A stretch of 64,000 nt of DNA from Castanea sativa (lineage: Eukaryota > Streptophyta > Magnoliopsida > Fagales > Fagaceae). The stretch's first letter is position 1. Every line of letters begins with the position of its first letter. The position numbers and the translations under genes were made by a program. Below the pieces are notes generated by a model. That model saw only the letters and a program-made list of their open reading frames with translations. It did no database searches and had not been told where the DNA came from. Where the stretch lies: NCBI RefSeq assembly GCF_040712315.1, contig NC_134017.1, forward strand, positions 27,511,273 through 27,575,272, given 5' to 3'. This document shows positions 1 through 10,833 of this stretch, in pieces.

Positions 1-58
1 GGAAATGGAGGATAAAGATTTTTTAGAATTTAACTCTATCATGGACTCTTTAAAATCT

Positions 59-505
59 AATCACCACATCATTAACTATTTAAATAAATAACTAAATAAA
101 AAAAATTTAACGACAAAAACATATACAATGATGGTAAAAAAAATTCTTAAAAAGAAAAAAAAAATACGAATAAGGAAAAAAAAAGTGAGGAAATAGAAGG
201 AAATAGTAATTGATCATTTATATTTTGATCATTAATCAAATTTTCAAAATTACATTTAAAAAAAAAGAAAAAAAAAAGAGAGTTAATCTAATCACCACAT
301 CATCAACTATTTAAATAAATAACTAAATAAAAAAAATTTAACGCCAAAAACATAAACAATTATGGTAAAAAAAATTTCTTAAAAAGAAAAAAAAATAGGA
401 AGAAGGAAAAAACAAGTGAGGAAATAGAAGGAAATAGTAATTGATCATTTATATTTTGATCATTAATCAAATTTTCAAAATTACATTTAAAAAAGAAAAA
501 AGTTA
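59..505. repeat. Tandem duplication, about 231-bp unit, two copies
   Basis: Both copies begin AATCACCACATCAT (59 and 290) and run in parallel through A-rich tracts to a shared block near the end (TTGATCATTTATATTTTGATC). They differ by point changes and homopolymer length only. No coding potential is seen. Confidence 0.85.
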
Positions 506-546
506 ACGTGATACATATATAAAAAAAAAATAGAACTCAAAGAAAG

Positions 547-1211
547 TCATTCATAAACCAAAGTAAAGAAAACAAAGAGGAACTTGCAAAAGATAGAACT
601 TGAAAATTTGTTGGAACCTCTGACAATAAATGTCTTTAATCTGAAGAAAAAGAAAGGAGGATGTAGAGCTAAACTATCTTCAATCTGAAGAAGAATGAGA
701 GATAGAAAGTGAGGTAGAAACTGCAAAGTGTACGTGAGTTTGTGAGTTTTAAAGTGTAGGAATTTTAATTTACATATTTATCCTCATTAGTTGAAAACTT
801 GTAAGTGGATATGATAAGGGTACTTTAGACATCCAAAATGTGGAATCCAAACAGGAGAAGCCCCTTAAATAGTAGTATAGATCATTCATAAATCAAAGAA
901 AAGAAAATAAAGAGGAACTTTCAAAAGATAGAACCTGAAAATTTGTTGGAGCCTCTGACAATAAATGTCTTTAATCTGAAGAAAAAGAAAGGAGGATGTA
1001 GAGCTAAACTATCTTCAATCTGAAGAAAAATGAGAGATAGAAAGTGAGATAGAAACTGCAAAGCGTACGTGAGTTTGTGGGTTTTAAAGTGTAGGAGTTT
1101 TAATTTACATATTTATCCTCATTAGTTGAAAACTTGTAAGTGGATATGATGAGGGTACTTTAGGTATCCAAAATGTGAAATCCAAACAGTAGAAGCCCCT
1201 TAAATAGTAGT
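547..1211. repeat. Tandem duplication, 335-bp unit, two copies
   Basis: Units 547-881 and 882-1211 both begin TCATTCATAAA and both end near CCCCTTAAATAGTAGTATA. They share AATTTGTTGGA and a GGAGGATGTAGAGC block. A few percent divergence suggests a fairly recent duplication. I see no convincing ORF. Confidence 0.9.
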
Positions 1212-1226
1212 ATAAATAAATAAATA

Positions 1227-1228
<2 letters not shown>

Positions 1229-1284
<56 letters not shown>
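1229..1284. repeat. (AT)n microsatellite
   Basis: Uninterrupted AT dinucleotide run directly after the 335-bp tandem duplication. Confidence 0.95.
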
Positions 1285-1286
<2 letters not shown>

Positions 1287-2548
1287 ATTAGAGTTTTAAT
1301 CTATACTAAGACTTTAATCAATTTTCAGTGTAAACAGAAATTAAACCCCAAATGTTTCATTTAACCATAAAAAACTTTGTCAATTAAGCTAATTAGAATC
1401 CACAATTTTTCAAATATATTAATTATGTGATTAAACGTAATATATATATTAGCTATGTGGCTATATTTAAAATTTAAATATCTGATACTTGAGTTCCAGT
1501 GTGAAAAACTTGAATCTTTAAAACTCCAATTTCATTGGAAAATTCAAAAGAAAACAACCATTTCAAGTCCATTCCTTCAACTTTTCAAATGTAGTTTTTT
1601 TTTTTTTTGGTGTAAATTAAAGGCGATATAAACCTGGGGTTCATATGGAAATGTAAATAAATGGAGTTATCAGTTATTTATGAATAAATCAAATTCAAAT
1701 CGAAAAAAGGATAATTTGAGTTTGTTTATTTGATAAATAAGTTAAGTTCAAATCCAAAGTAAGGCTTGACTATTAACTCAAGTTCAAACATGATAATATG
1801 TTTGTGAATAAACTCGTAAATATGATACTTAATTTAAATATATATATGATATTTATATATTTATATAGACCTGATATTGGATTGTGTAACTTTGTAAATA
1901 AGTTCATAAAATGCTAAATTAATTTTTTTTAATTTACAGATAATATAAATACTACATTTTATCAAAAATAAAAAATAAAAAAATAATGTCCAAGGGCATG
2001 CAGCCACCCACCTATCAACCAAAACCGACCTATTCTAACCTAACTTGATAGGTTGGGTTGGGTATGGGGCATCTGATTGATAATTCTGCCTAATCCAATC
2101 CGACTCACCTATATTTGGAATATATATTATGTGGTTTTATTATTTACTATTTTGAATAGATGCACTAGCAACAAATTTGTAATATTATATCTACTGTTAT
2201 TTTTGTTGGTTTGGTGCTATGCGTTGGTTTGATTAGTAAATTTGTTATTATTTATGTTGGTAATCTTATAAACTTCTTGTTATATAATGCCCATCCTTAA
2301 AATAGATATAAGAAAAGTTGTTCAACCCGTGGGTCCAACCCTATCTATGTGTGTAAAGTTGGAACAAAGTGATGGATTGGGTTGTGTCCAACCCAACCAT
2401 AGTGGGTTGGATTCAATATACCCTTAACTTGACCCATATACACTCCTAGTTGAGGCCCATCTTGTTGCAAGTGTAAAGAGTGAGAGTTTAAGGCCTTATT
2501 CCATGCCACTAGAGGTAGCATGTCTTTCGTAGTAAAAATTATATATAA
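1285..2548. other. AT-rich DNA without a recognisable gene
   Basis: No supported gene. A block around 2000-2450 has alternating TGGGTTGG / CCAACCC runs typical of the ends of non-autonomous hAT-like elements, but I could not place its termini. Confidence 0.5.
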
Positions 2549-2702
2549 TTTTTTTGTGATACAAAATAAAAATTCTACTCTTAAATAATTTAAGTGTATA
2601 TATGTGTTAAACTTCGTCCTGGAGATTTGAACTCTGACCCTTGCCCTCTCACACCTCATAAATTTGGTAAATCTATCATTTATAGGTTCAAAAACAAAAA
2701 TC
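2549..2702 (-). mobile_element. tRNA-derived SINE, copy 1
   Basis: Read on the minus strand it has a pol III box-B-like GTTCAAATC, then the conserved ACACATATATACACTTA stretch and an A-rich 3' tail at the low-coordinate end. Flanking repeats ATTATATATAA (2538-2548) and ATTCTATATAA (2703-2713) match 10/11 and look like the target-site duplication. It shares its body with the copies at 2980 and 4570. Confidence 0.7.
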
Positions 2703-2979
2703 ATTCTATATAAGTAAGTAAAATAATATAACTTTCTCTATATTTTATTTCTACTTGTTTTTGTTAGTATTGATTAATAAAGAGATAAAACATTTTAGTC
2801 TTAGTGATTATTATATATGAAAAAATAATAAATAAATCGAGTAGTTCATGATCAAGCTCAAACATGTTCAACAATAAGATGAACTAAGCATGAACATGCA
2901 CTCCAATTTATTGATAAGCTGGAACTTCAAAAATAACAAACTTCTTGATATTTAAAAATGTGATATATAACATTTTATA

Positions 2980-3147
2980 CTATTTTTTTATAAGAGATAG
3001 AATTGTACTCTAGTCTAATTTAGGTTTATACGTGTGAACTTATGAAACTCTCTTCAGGAAACTTAAATCTCAACCTTTACTTTCTTTCCACACCTCACAA
3101 ACACTTATATTTGTGAAGTGGTCATCATGCCAAGAGTGATGGTTAAA
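2980..3147 (-). mobile_element. tRNA-derived SINE, copy 2
   Basis: Same family and orientation as the neighbouring copies. It shares the blocks complementary to CACAAACACTTATA and AGAGATAGAATTGTACTCTA. ATTTTATA occurs on both sides (2972-2979 and 3148-3155), consistent with a short target-site duplication. Box B is more decayed than in the copy at 4570. Confidence 0.65.
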
Positions 3148-3289
3148 ATTTTATAATTTCAAAAAGTAACAAATTAGAGTATGAAATTTAAAAGAATAAG
3201 AAACTAAATTTACGAAATATATTTTACACAATTATATGATAATTAATTGGCAGCGTGGCCATATGGTGCTTTTTTTTTTTTTTGTTTTG

Positions 3290-4240
3290 TTGAGAAACCA
3301 GTCAAGAATTTTATGCAAACCACTGCAAAACTACTGTCAGTCAATACAAGAGGATCAACCTCAATAGGAATATCCTCCAACCAAACTTGTGGTGCATCAA
3401 AATTCTTAGCTAACTTGGCTAACTTATCAGTTACAGCATTACCGTTTCAACGTACCTGGGAGAAAGAAGCCTGGCAAGATGAGTCAGCAAGAAGGTAGTT
3501 TAGGAAAGTCGTCGAGTCCCCTTCGAACACAGCTTGATGCAGCCCGATTTTGATCGCAAAAGCAATCACTCTCTCGCAGGCCAGAGGTTCAACATCCTCC
3601 ACTGTTGGAGGTAATTTGATCCTTTCCGATAAAGCACCAACAACCTCTCCAGTGGAATCCCTAATGACCACGTACACCTATACCAGCATGGGAAATATCT
3701 TGGAAAATCAAAATTCGCTTTGAGGAAGGGGTTGGACGTGGAGACCAGCGGGTAGGGTCGAGATTTGGTGCATCTGGGAGTTTAACAACCTGTGCTGCTT
3801 GATACTCCTGTAGTATTTCATTTGCATAAGTAATGCATTCCTCTTCGTCCATATACTCCAAGCAACATAAGCGAAATCCTCGGCCAGATTTGGTTCTTGG
3901 AATTGAAAAATCCCAGTGAGTAAATCGATCTCTGAAGCAAGTAAAACGATTGAAGAGATTACTTTGGCATAGTTCAACATCCCACCAAATCTCTTTTGTA
4001 ACCTGACACTCCCATAGAGCAAGGATTATGTCTTCTACTTCCCCATCACAGCACTCACAAATAGCATTGCGAATCACTTTTTGATGAAACAGATTTTTCT
4101 TTGTAGGAAGCGCTTCACAGCAAGCACGCCACAGAAAATACTTAATTTTGTTTGGAACATTGAGACTCGGTTCAGACAAGGTCTTAGCTTCATCAAGCAT
4201 CCGATAGGCAGTTTTAATAACAAATATATAGTAATATATG
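3290..4240 (-). pseudogene. LINE-1-type reverse transcriptase C-terminal remnant (zf-RVT plus RNase H)
   Basis: Minus-strand relic of the 3' end of a non-LTR retrotransposon polyprotein. From its 5' side it reads a zinc-binding RT-associated domain (KYFLWRACCEALPTKKNL, then a C/H cluster ending in a W-ECQ-TKEIWW motif), a linker of the VAWSIWTKRN type, and a plant RNase H-like domain with RDSTGEVVGALSERI. The pieces lie in different frames (switches near 3900 and 3700), so it has accumulated indels. The RNase H part is interrupted by an in-frame TGA just before NGNAVTDKLAKLAK. The catalytic RT portion is absent, as expected of a 5'-truncated LINE. It is unrelated to the SINEs beside it except by proximity. 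Confidence 0.8.
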
Positions 4241-4569
4241 TCACAAAACACAAATTATCAAATTAAATTATTAAAGAAAATTAACCCAAAAAAAAAACCT
4301 ATTGATTAGCTTTTATTTTATTTTATTTTTTGAGAAGGATTGATTAGCTTTTATTGATTATAATAAATAAGTACATTAATGTTTACAATACTCATAATAT
4401 GTGAGAATATTGACATATAATATTAATATGATTCAGAACATTAAATATAACTCAACTGGTTGATATTTTATGATTTTTATAAGACATTAAAAGTTCAAAT
4501 CCTCTATCTTCTATTGTAACTATCAAATTATTTATTTTGACAAATAGACAACCTCAAAAGCTTACAATT

Positions 4570-4726
4570 TTTTTTTAATACAAGATAGAATTTCTACTCT
4601 ACTCTAATCTAAGTGTATATGTGTGTAAAACTCCCTCCTGGAGACTTGAACTCCGGCCCTTAATCCTCATACTCCACAAGCACTTATACCTGTGGAGTGA
4701 CCATCGCACCAAGGGTGTGCGGTGGT
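4570..4726 (-). mobile_element. tRNA-derived SINE, copy 3 (best preserved)
   Basis: Minus-strand element of 157 bp. It has an A-box-like TGGTGCGATGG, a canonical B box GTTCAAGTC and an oligo-A tail. It is bounded by a perfect 16-bp target-site duplication TCAAAAGCTTACAATT (4554-4569 and 4727-4742). The perfect duplication means it inserted more recently than copies 1 and 2. The MULE TSD begins at 4741, inside the last two bases of the SINE's right duplication. Confidence 0.85.
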
Positions 4727-4749
4727 TCAAAAGCTTACAATTAAAAGTT

Positions 4750-5035
4750 GACGAAAACACCATTTTGGCCCTTACATTTTGAGGTCACAATCAATTTAGT
4801 TCCTATTATTTTTAACTTGTAGTTAATTTAGTCTCTACCGTTATCTTTTAACGAAAAATGCTTACGTAGCAAACAGATTGCACAATTGGCACATTTAACA
4901 TTAAAAAATTAAATAAAATGCTGATATGTTCAAATTTTATTGGCCACATCAGTGATTAACTGGCAAGAAAATACACATCAGAAAAATAAAATAAAAAAAT
5001 TAAAAGGATGAATATAAGGAATTAGAATAATTAAA
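4750..5035. repeat. Left TIR of Pack-MULE 1
   Basis: Pairs with the reverse complement of about 10540-10824. Shared blocks include CACAATTGGCACATTTAA and ATTAAAAAATTAAATAAAA, with about 15-20% divergence by eye. Confidence 0.85.
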
Positions 5036-5395
5036 TAATTTTTCAATTTTCTTTTACTTTCTTCGAAACCAAAGTGCAACCCAGATACACACAACCATTT
5101 CAAATAATCAAAAAATAGCTTACATCTTCATTTCTCATTCTCATGCACGCTTCCCACCTCCACCACCTCGTAAGTTTATATTGTTTTAATTGAAGTGAAT
5201 GAATTTCATTGTTAAAAGTAAGCTTTCATTTCTGGATTGGTAATGTTTAGAAAAATGATATTTGTTTTGATTTTCTTGGGAAAACAAACTTATTTTTAGT
5301 ATTGAATTTTCCAGAAAACATATCAAAGACTTGTTATTATTATTATTATTAGTATTACATAAGAAGATCATTATTATTGTATTAGCAATCGGATC

Positions 5396-5552
5396 CTCAC
5401 AAGCCTCGATTGGATCAGATCCGAAAAGGATCATCGATCTCTGGCTCTGGCATATGCGCACTGCGTGTACGAAAGATCAAGCTTGAAGGCACGAAGCCCG
5501 TTAGGAATTTCACAGATCTTTCATGGAACTGTAGCAATCTTCTGGCAAAACC
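5396..5552 (+). pseudogene. Captured exon fragment resembling the GAUT8/9-type galacturonosyltransferase stem region
   Basis: A GC-richer block inside the MULE is bounded by a splice acceptor (TTAG at 5392-5395) and a donor (GTACGT from 5553). One frame begins QSDPHKPRLDQIRK and ends KIKLEG...NFTDLSWNCSNLLAKP. A second frame supplies KDHRSLALAYA between them. Together these follow, in order, the conserved stem of Golgi GAUT proteins of the QUA1/GAUT9 group, which make pectic homogalacturonan. The comparison is from memory of the family. Two frame switches show it is a decayed fragment. It lacks the glycosyltransferase domain, so it cannot encode an enzyme. An upstream GTAAGT (5170) may be the donor of a preceding captured exon. 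Confidence 0.6.
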
Positions 5553-7162
5553 GTACGTCTTTATCTGAATTATATGTGCTATCTATTGATGAATCGGTGT
5601 TGTCAAATCTGGTTTTTTAGGAGGATTTGGATTTGTTTTGTGTAAGGTTCTGATTCCTTGAATTGGGATGAAAAATTGTGTATTGGGTTGGTGACTTGCT
5701 GTAAATGAACCGAGTTTTGTTGAGTAGTGCATGTTCAAACTTGACTCGTCAGGAAAAATAAAAAACTCAAGCTTAGCTTGAGCTTGCGACAAGGCTAAAA
5801 ATAGTGTTTGAGCTTGAGCTCATGAGGAAGCCAAAAAACTTGAGCTTGGCTTGACTTGGCTTGATTAATTAGTCAAGCCAAACTCAAGTTTAATATTAAG
5901 CTCAAACTCAAGCTCAGGTCAAGTTTTTCAGCTTCGGATCTAAAAAAATTACATTATTAAATTTTTAAATCTCTAAAATTAAGAAAAAAGAAAAAGAAAA
6001 TAGTATACTCATTTTATCATGCATCTACTCTTACTTATGAGTAGCTATTATTCAAATTAATAATTTACATAATTAAATTCATTCATTCATCATTCCTTAT
6101 CTACAGTTTCAGCAATTGTTAAAAATACAATTTTTGCATTCACGTCAGATGGTGAAAGACTAAAAAGGTATCTGTTTGTAACTATTATGAATGAGAAATA
6201 CTAACATATTTCATAACTTTACTTTAGATGATTGATAAGAAATGATCATATGTAGCCTACTTAATTATTTATTTATTTTTAAATGTAACTATAGTCTAAA
6301 GTGGTTCTTGATCAGTCTAAAGGGAAGGAACAAATTAAGGTAATATAGGTAGTGGTCTCATGTTGGTTATGCTATTATTTATATATGTGTAATGAGTATA
6401 TTTAGCTAACTTATATAAACTTATAAATGAGTCTATACTTGAATTGTTGTGTATCAAGCCTAATAACTCACAAGCTTGTTCGTGAACAAATTTTTTTGCT
6501 TAGACTCGGCTTGTTTATTAAACGAGTCTAAAACTAAGGCTCAAGCTTGGTTTATCTATAAACAAACAAACATGAACAAGCTTTTTATCGAGCCGAGCAA
6601 GAACGGACCCAAGTGGGGGCCTAAAGGGACCTGGGCCCCCCCTGAGCCCAAAAAAAAAAAAATGTACAGGTTAAGTTTTTCAAAAAGAAAAAAAAAAAAA
6701 AGGCTTGGCCCCCCTTTGTTTTTAGCTCAAGCCCCCCTCCCAAAAATCTTGAATACCAAGCCCAGCCGGCCAGCCCAAGAGGCAAGAGCCCATGACCCAT
6801 GTAAAAAAAAAACCTTAGCAGTAAACCTAACAGAGAAACGAGAAAGTGAAGGAAAAATAAAAAAGAAAGGAACAGAGTACAGAGAGATAGTGAGACGAGA
6901 GTGAGACAGAGAGATAGAGAGGCGAGATAGAGTAGAGAGATAGAGACCCACATTGACGCCGCTACAATAGTACCCACGCCACGCCAATGCTAACGTGAGA
7001 CGGCGAGAGTCTGCTACAATAGTACCCACACAGCCACGCCACACCCACTGAACCACGCCACTACCCATGCTGACGCCACTACAGCAGTACCCACGCCACG
7101 CCGACGCTGATGCAAGCCCCATCTTGCCGCCGCCACCGGTTGCTCAAGCCTTCACATCACAG

Positions 7163-7770
7163 GTAGTTAATCTATGATCTTTTCCTAGTTTCCTTCAAAA
7201 CCTAAAAAATAAATAAATTTTTTGTGCTTGCTTGTGGAGTGTTTGTGTTTTTATTGATGACTGGTGATGAGTGATGAACTAATTACTGATGTTGGTGATT
7301 GTGGTTTTGTGAATTGAATCTGTGCTGCGGCCTGTGGTGTTTTTTTTTTTTTTTTTTGTGGGCTTTTTGGCTTTGTGACTGTCTGTGTGTTTGTGACTCT
7401 CTGTCACTTGTATTATAGAGATAAGAGAGATAGAGAGAGAGTAGAGTTTGTAGAGATTACTTTGACTATTTGTTTGTTCTCATCTTTGTTGACTGGTGGT
7501 TGGGCATAATAGGAATAAGTGACACTGTGACAGGAAAAAAAAAAAAAGTAAAGTTCAAGAAAAGTTTTTATTAGTAGTGTAGAATAAATTTGTAATGTTG
7601 GTAGTGCCGTAGTGGGATTGGGTTAGTGGGTTAATGTCAGAAAGATGGAGACAACATAAAAACAAAGATAAATAAAGGCGGGCCTAAGACAAAAAAGAAA
7701 AAAACAAATCATATAATATAGAAAATTGTCACACAAATTTAATATATATGATTTCTTATTTTATTTGTAG
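7163..7770 (+). other. Probable intron in the hAT 5' leader
   Basis: CACAG|GTAGTT at 7162/7163 and TTTATTTGTAG at 7770 delimit an AT-rich 608-bp interval that ends three bases before the transposase ATG. Splicing is inferred from sequence only. Confidence 0.5.
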
Positions 7771-7773
7771 ATC

Positions 7774-10248
7774 ATGAAAAAATCAACTACAATGCTTGAT
7801 TTTTTCAAAAGAAAATATTCAAATTCTTCCAAAGTCAACGTGGGATTGCTAACAACTAATGTTGCTATTCCAATTCTAGAAAATGTGGATGTTCCAATTC
7901 TAAAAAATATGCATTCCCCAATTCCGAAAAATGTTGATGTTCCAATCTCTCAAACACAATTTCAAAGAGTTGATCTTGATTCTTTGGATTATGATCCCGG
8001 AACATGCAAACAAATATGAGAATATTATGTTAATCAACGTGATGAAATTCGATGGGCTTACATTACAAAAGGTCCGCACCAACCTCCTCTAAAGACAAAC
8101 AAAAAAAGTGGAAATCACAATCATAGCTTTCAAGCTTCTTAGTTTGAATATAATAAAACATGACTTGAATATTCTCCTACGACAGATGCAGCTTATTGTC
8201 TACCCTGCTTTGTTTTTCATAATCCAAATGGGGTTGTGGGACAAAATACATTTACTGTTGGTGGATTTAGAAATTGGAAAAAAGTTGGGGGCAAAGATTG
8301 TTATTTTCAAGGTCATATAGGAAAAGATCCTAACTCAGCTCATAGAGTTGCCGAGCAAATGTGCAAGGATTTGATAAACCAATCGCAGCATTTACAAAGG
8401 GTAGTTGATCATTTCACTACTGAACAAATTGCAAATAATCGCTTGCAACTGAAGACCTCAATTTTTATTGTCCGATATCTTGCCTTTCAAGCTGTAGCTT
8501 TTAGAGGTCGAGATGAAAGTTTTAGTTCATTAAATCATGGAAACTTTCTTGAATCATTGGGTATTGTGACTTTTTGGAATGAGAAGGTTGTTGAAATAAT
8601 AGAAAAAGCTCTCAAAAATGCAACCTACACATCACCTAGGATTCAAAAGGAAATTCTACATGTTTTCTCAACGAAAGTGAAGAAGGCCATTCGGGAAGAA
8701 ATTGGTGATGAAAAGTTTTGCATAATAGTTGATGAAGCTTGTGATGAGTCCATGAAAGAGCAAATGGTTGTGGTTTTTAGATATGTTGATGCAGAAGGCT
8801 TTGTGAAAGAAAGTTTTTTTGGGCTTATTCATGTTGTTGACACTGCAGCTTTGACTCTAAAGAAGGGGATATATTCTTTGTTATCTCAACATTGCTTAGA
8901 TGTACAAAATATTCGAGGGCAAGGATATGATGGAGCAAGCAACATGTGAGGTATGTGGAATGGATTACAAGCTTTGATTTTGAATGATTGCCCATATGCT
9001 TACTACATCCATTGTTTTGCACATTACTTACAATTGGCATTAGTAAAAGCATCAAAACAAGTTGTCCCCATTAGTGGGTTTTTTCATACATTGCTTTTTC
9101 TTATCAAAATTGTTAATGCTTCATGCAAGAGTAATGAGCAATTGAAAGTTGCCAATGCTAATGCAATAACACGTTTGATTGATCTTGAAGAGCTTGAGAC
9201 TGGAAGTGGACTTAATCAAATTGGCACTTTACAGTGACCTATAGAAACACGTTAGAGTTCACATTTTAGATCAGTTTCTAGCTTATTAAGGATGTTTACT
9301 CCAACTCTTGAAGTTTTACAAAATATAATTGAGGATGCAATTGATGGAGAACATTAGGCAGAAGTAGAGCCAGCTTATGATGGTTTAACTTCATTTGAAT
9401 TTGTCTTCATCTTTCATCTTGAGAAGGAAACTGTGGAGATCACTAATAAACTTTGTCAAGCTTTGCAAAGTCAATCTCAAGACATTTTAAATGCCATGCA
9501 TTTAGTTTTATCTACTAAAGCACTTATCCAAAAATTTAGAGATGATGGATGGGATGGCTTACTCACCATTTTGATATCATTTTGTGAGAAATATTGCATT
9601 GATGTCCCAGATATGAATGCTCGTTATGTTACGAGGTGAGGTCGAGCTCGTAATCAGCAAGATAACGTTACAATTGAGCATCATTATCGAGTAAATATTT
9701 TTTATGCTGCAATAGATTCTCAAGTACAGGAACTAAATCATCGGTTTAATGAAGATGCAATGGAGTTACTTAGGCTTAGCTCAGCTTTAGAACCTCGAGA
9801 GGCATTAAAATCTTTCATAAGTAGTGATCTTTGTTTGTTGGTAAAGAATTTCTATTCACAAGATTTCACCGATTATGACAAACAAGTGTCGGAGAAGGAG
9901 CTTTATCATTTTGAGCATAATGTAGTCTAGGATCTAGAGTTCAAAAAATTGAAAAGTTTATTTGAGTTGTGTCAATGGTTAGTGAGAACTAGAAATTCAG
10001 AACACTACAAACTTGTTTATAGAATGGTGAGACTTGTGCTTACTCTTCATGTTTCTACTACTACTACAGAGCAAGTATTTTCAGCTATGAAAGTTGTCAA
10101 AACTAACCTTCGAAGCAAAATGGAAAATGATTTTTTGACGGACTCTTTGATATTATACATTGAAAAGGATAAAGCTTTGACATTTAGTTTGGATTCAATC
10201 GTAGATGATTTTGAAGATTTGAAAGAGTGTCGAGTTCCCTTTTCATAG
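7774..10248 (+). pseudogene. hAT transposase, zinc finger MYM-type protein 1-like (nine in-frame stops)
   Basis: One uninterrupted frame of 825 codons runs from ATG 7774 to TAG 10248, with internal stops at 8017, 8140, 8161, 8947, 9235, 9253, 9355, 9637 and 9928 and no frameshift. The order is a short N-terminus (MLDFFKRK), a TTF-type zinc finger around EYSPTTDAAYCLPCF, and a DUF4371-like RNase H core with IIVDEACDESMKEQM and GQGYDGASNM. The C-terminal hAT dimerisation region is VLTLHVSTTTTEQVFSAMK. This is the architecture of plant ZMYM1-like hAT transposases, which cut and paste DNA with 8-bp duplications. Two stops replace the usual Trp in the zinc-finger region, and others fit CGA to TGA. 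It was close to full length when it inserted and is now dead. Confidence 0.9.
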
Positions 10249-10539
10249 ATGATTGTATTAAGAAACAATAGTGCTTCGTGTCTTTTGTTTTTGTTGGTAG
10301 ATGATTGTATTTTAATATATTAAGAAACAATGATTTTTGGGTACTTGTTTTGTTTGATAGTTTATTAATACTATATGGATGCGTATTTGAAATTTTTTTT
10401 TTCGCTTATCTCCGCCCCCCCCCCCTATCCTTCTCCAGCTTGAAATCCTGAGTCCGTCCCTAGAGCTGAGCCCGAGTTGTTCATGATCAGCTTGGTTCAT
10501 TTACAGCCCTAGTTGGTGTTTAGTTGTCAAGAAAGTCCA

Positions 10540-10824
10540 AGAAAAAATTAAAATTTTATTTAATAAATTTTTCTGATATGTTTTAATAAAGTCCAAGAAT
10601 CCTTTCAATTTTATTTTTCTGATGAGTTTTATTTAATTTTTTAATATTAAATGTGCCAATTGTGCAATCCATTTGCTATGTAAGCATTTTCCGTTAAAAG
10701 TTAATGGTAGTGACCAAATTGACTACAAGTTGAAAATAACAGAGACTAAATTGATTGTTACCAAAATATAGGGACAAAATTAACTGTGATCTCAAAATGT
10801 AGGGACCAAAATAGTGTTTTCGCC
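10540..10824. repeat. Right TIR of Pack-MULE 1
   Basis: Reverse complement of the left TIR at 4750-5035. It ends with the outward GGCGAAAACAC terminus next to the 9-bp duplication. Confidence 0.85.
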
Positions 10825-10833
10825 TTAAAAGTT

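Larger units (their letters stand above)
6598..10462 (+). mobile_element. hAT transposon carrying a ZMYM1/TTF-type transposase
   Basis: Terminal repeats are CAAGAACGGACCCAAGTGG (left) and TAGGGACGGACTCAGGATT (right, reverse strand). The 8-bp duplication is GAGCCGAG (6590-6597) and GAGCTGAG (10463-10470). The 3865-bp element contains a GC-rich leader with CCACGCCACG repeats (about 6950-7140), a likely leader intron (GT at 7163 to AG at 7770) and one transposase frame. It landed inside the 5694-10510 element, so it is the youngest of the three nested layers. Confidence 0.88.
5694..10510. mobile_element. hAT-like non-autonomous element inserted in Pack-MULE 1
   Basis: The ends share an inverted CTGTAAATGAACC motif: ACTTGCTGTAAATGAACC from 5694, and AGGGCTGTAAATGAACC read from 10510. 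They are flanked by GGTTGGTG (5686-5693) and AGTTGGTG (10511-10518), a 7/8 match for the 8-bp hAT duplication. Without the inner hAT it is about 940 bp, full of GAGCTTGAGCT-type inverted repeats and with no transposase. Confidence 0.7.
4750..10824. mobile_element. Mutator-like element with long TIRs (Pack-MULE 1), interrupted by nested hATs
   Basis: The two ends are long inverted repeats of about 280 bp. They start GACGAAAACACCATTTTGG (4750) and, read from the right, GGCGAAAACACTATTTTGG (10824). They are flanked by a perfect 9-bp duplication TTAAAAGTT (4741-4749 and 10825-10833). Long TIRs with a 9-bp TSD are diagnostic of MULEs. No MULE transposase is present. The interior holds an exon fragment of a host glycosyltransferase gene (about 5396-5552). 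The rest of the interior was displaced by two nested hAT insertions. Removing these leaves a non-autonomous element of roughly 1.25 kb. Confidence 0.88.

Noticed and set aside
2345..2704. 119-codon minus-strand ORF
   Set aside because: It lies across a SINE copy and TGGGTTGG repeats; composition and content explain it without a gene.
5186..5461. 91-codon minus-strand ORF with an Asn run
   Set aside because: Opposite strand of the captured GAUT-like exon and an ATT microsatellite.
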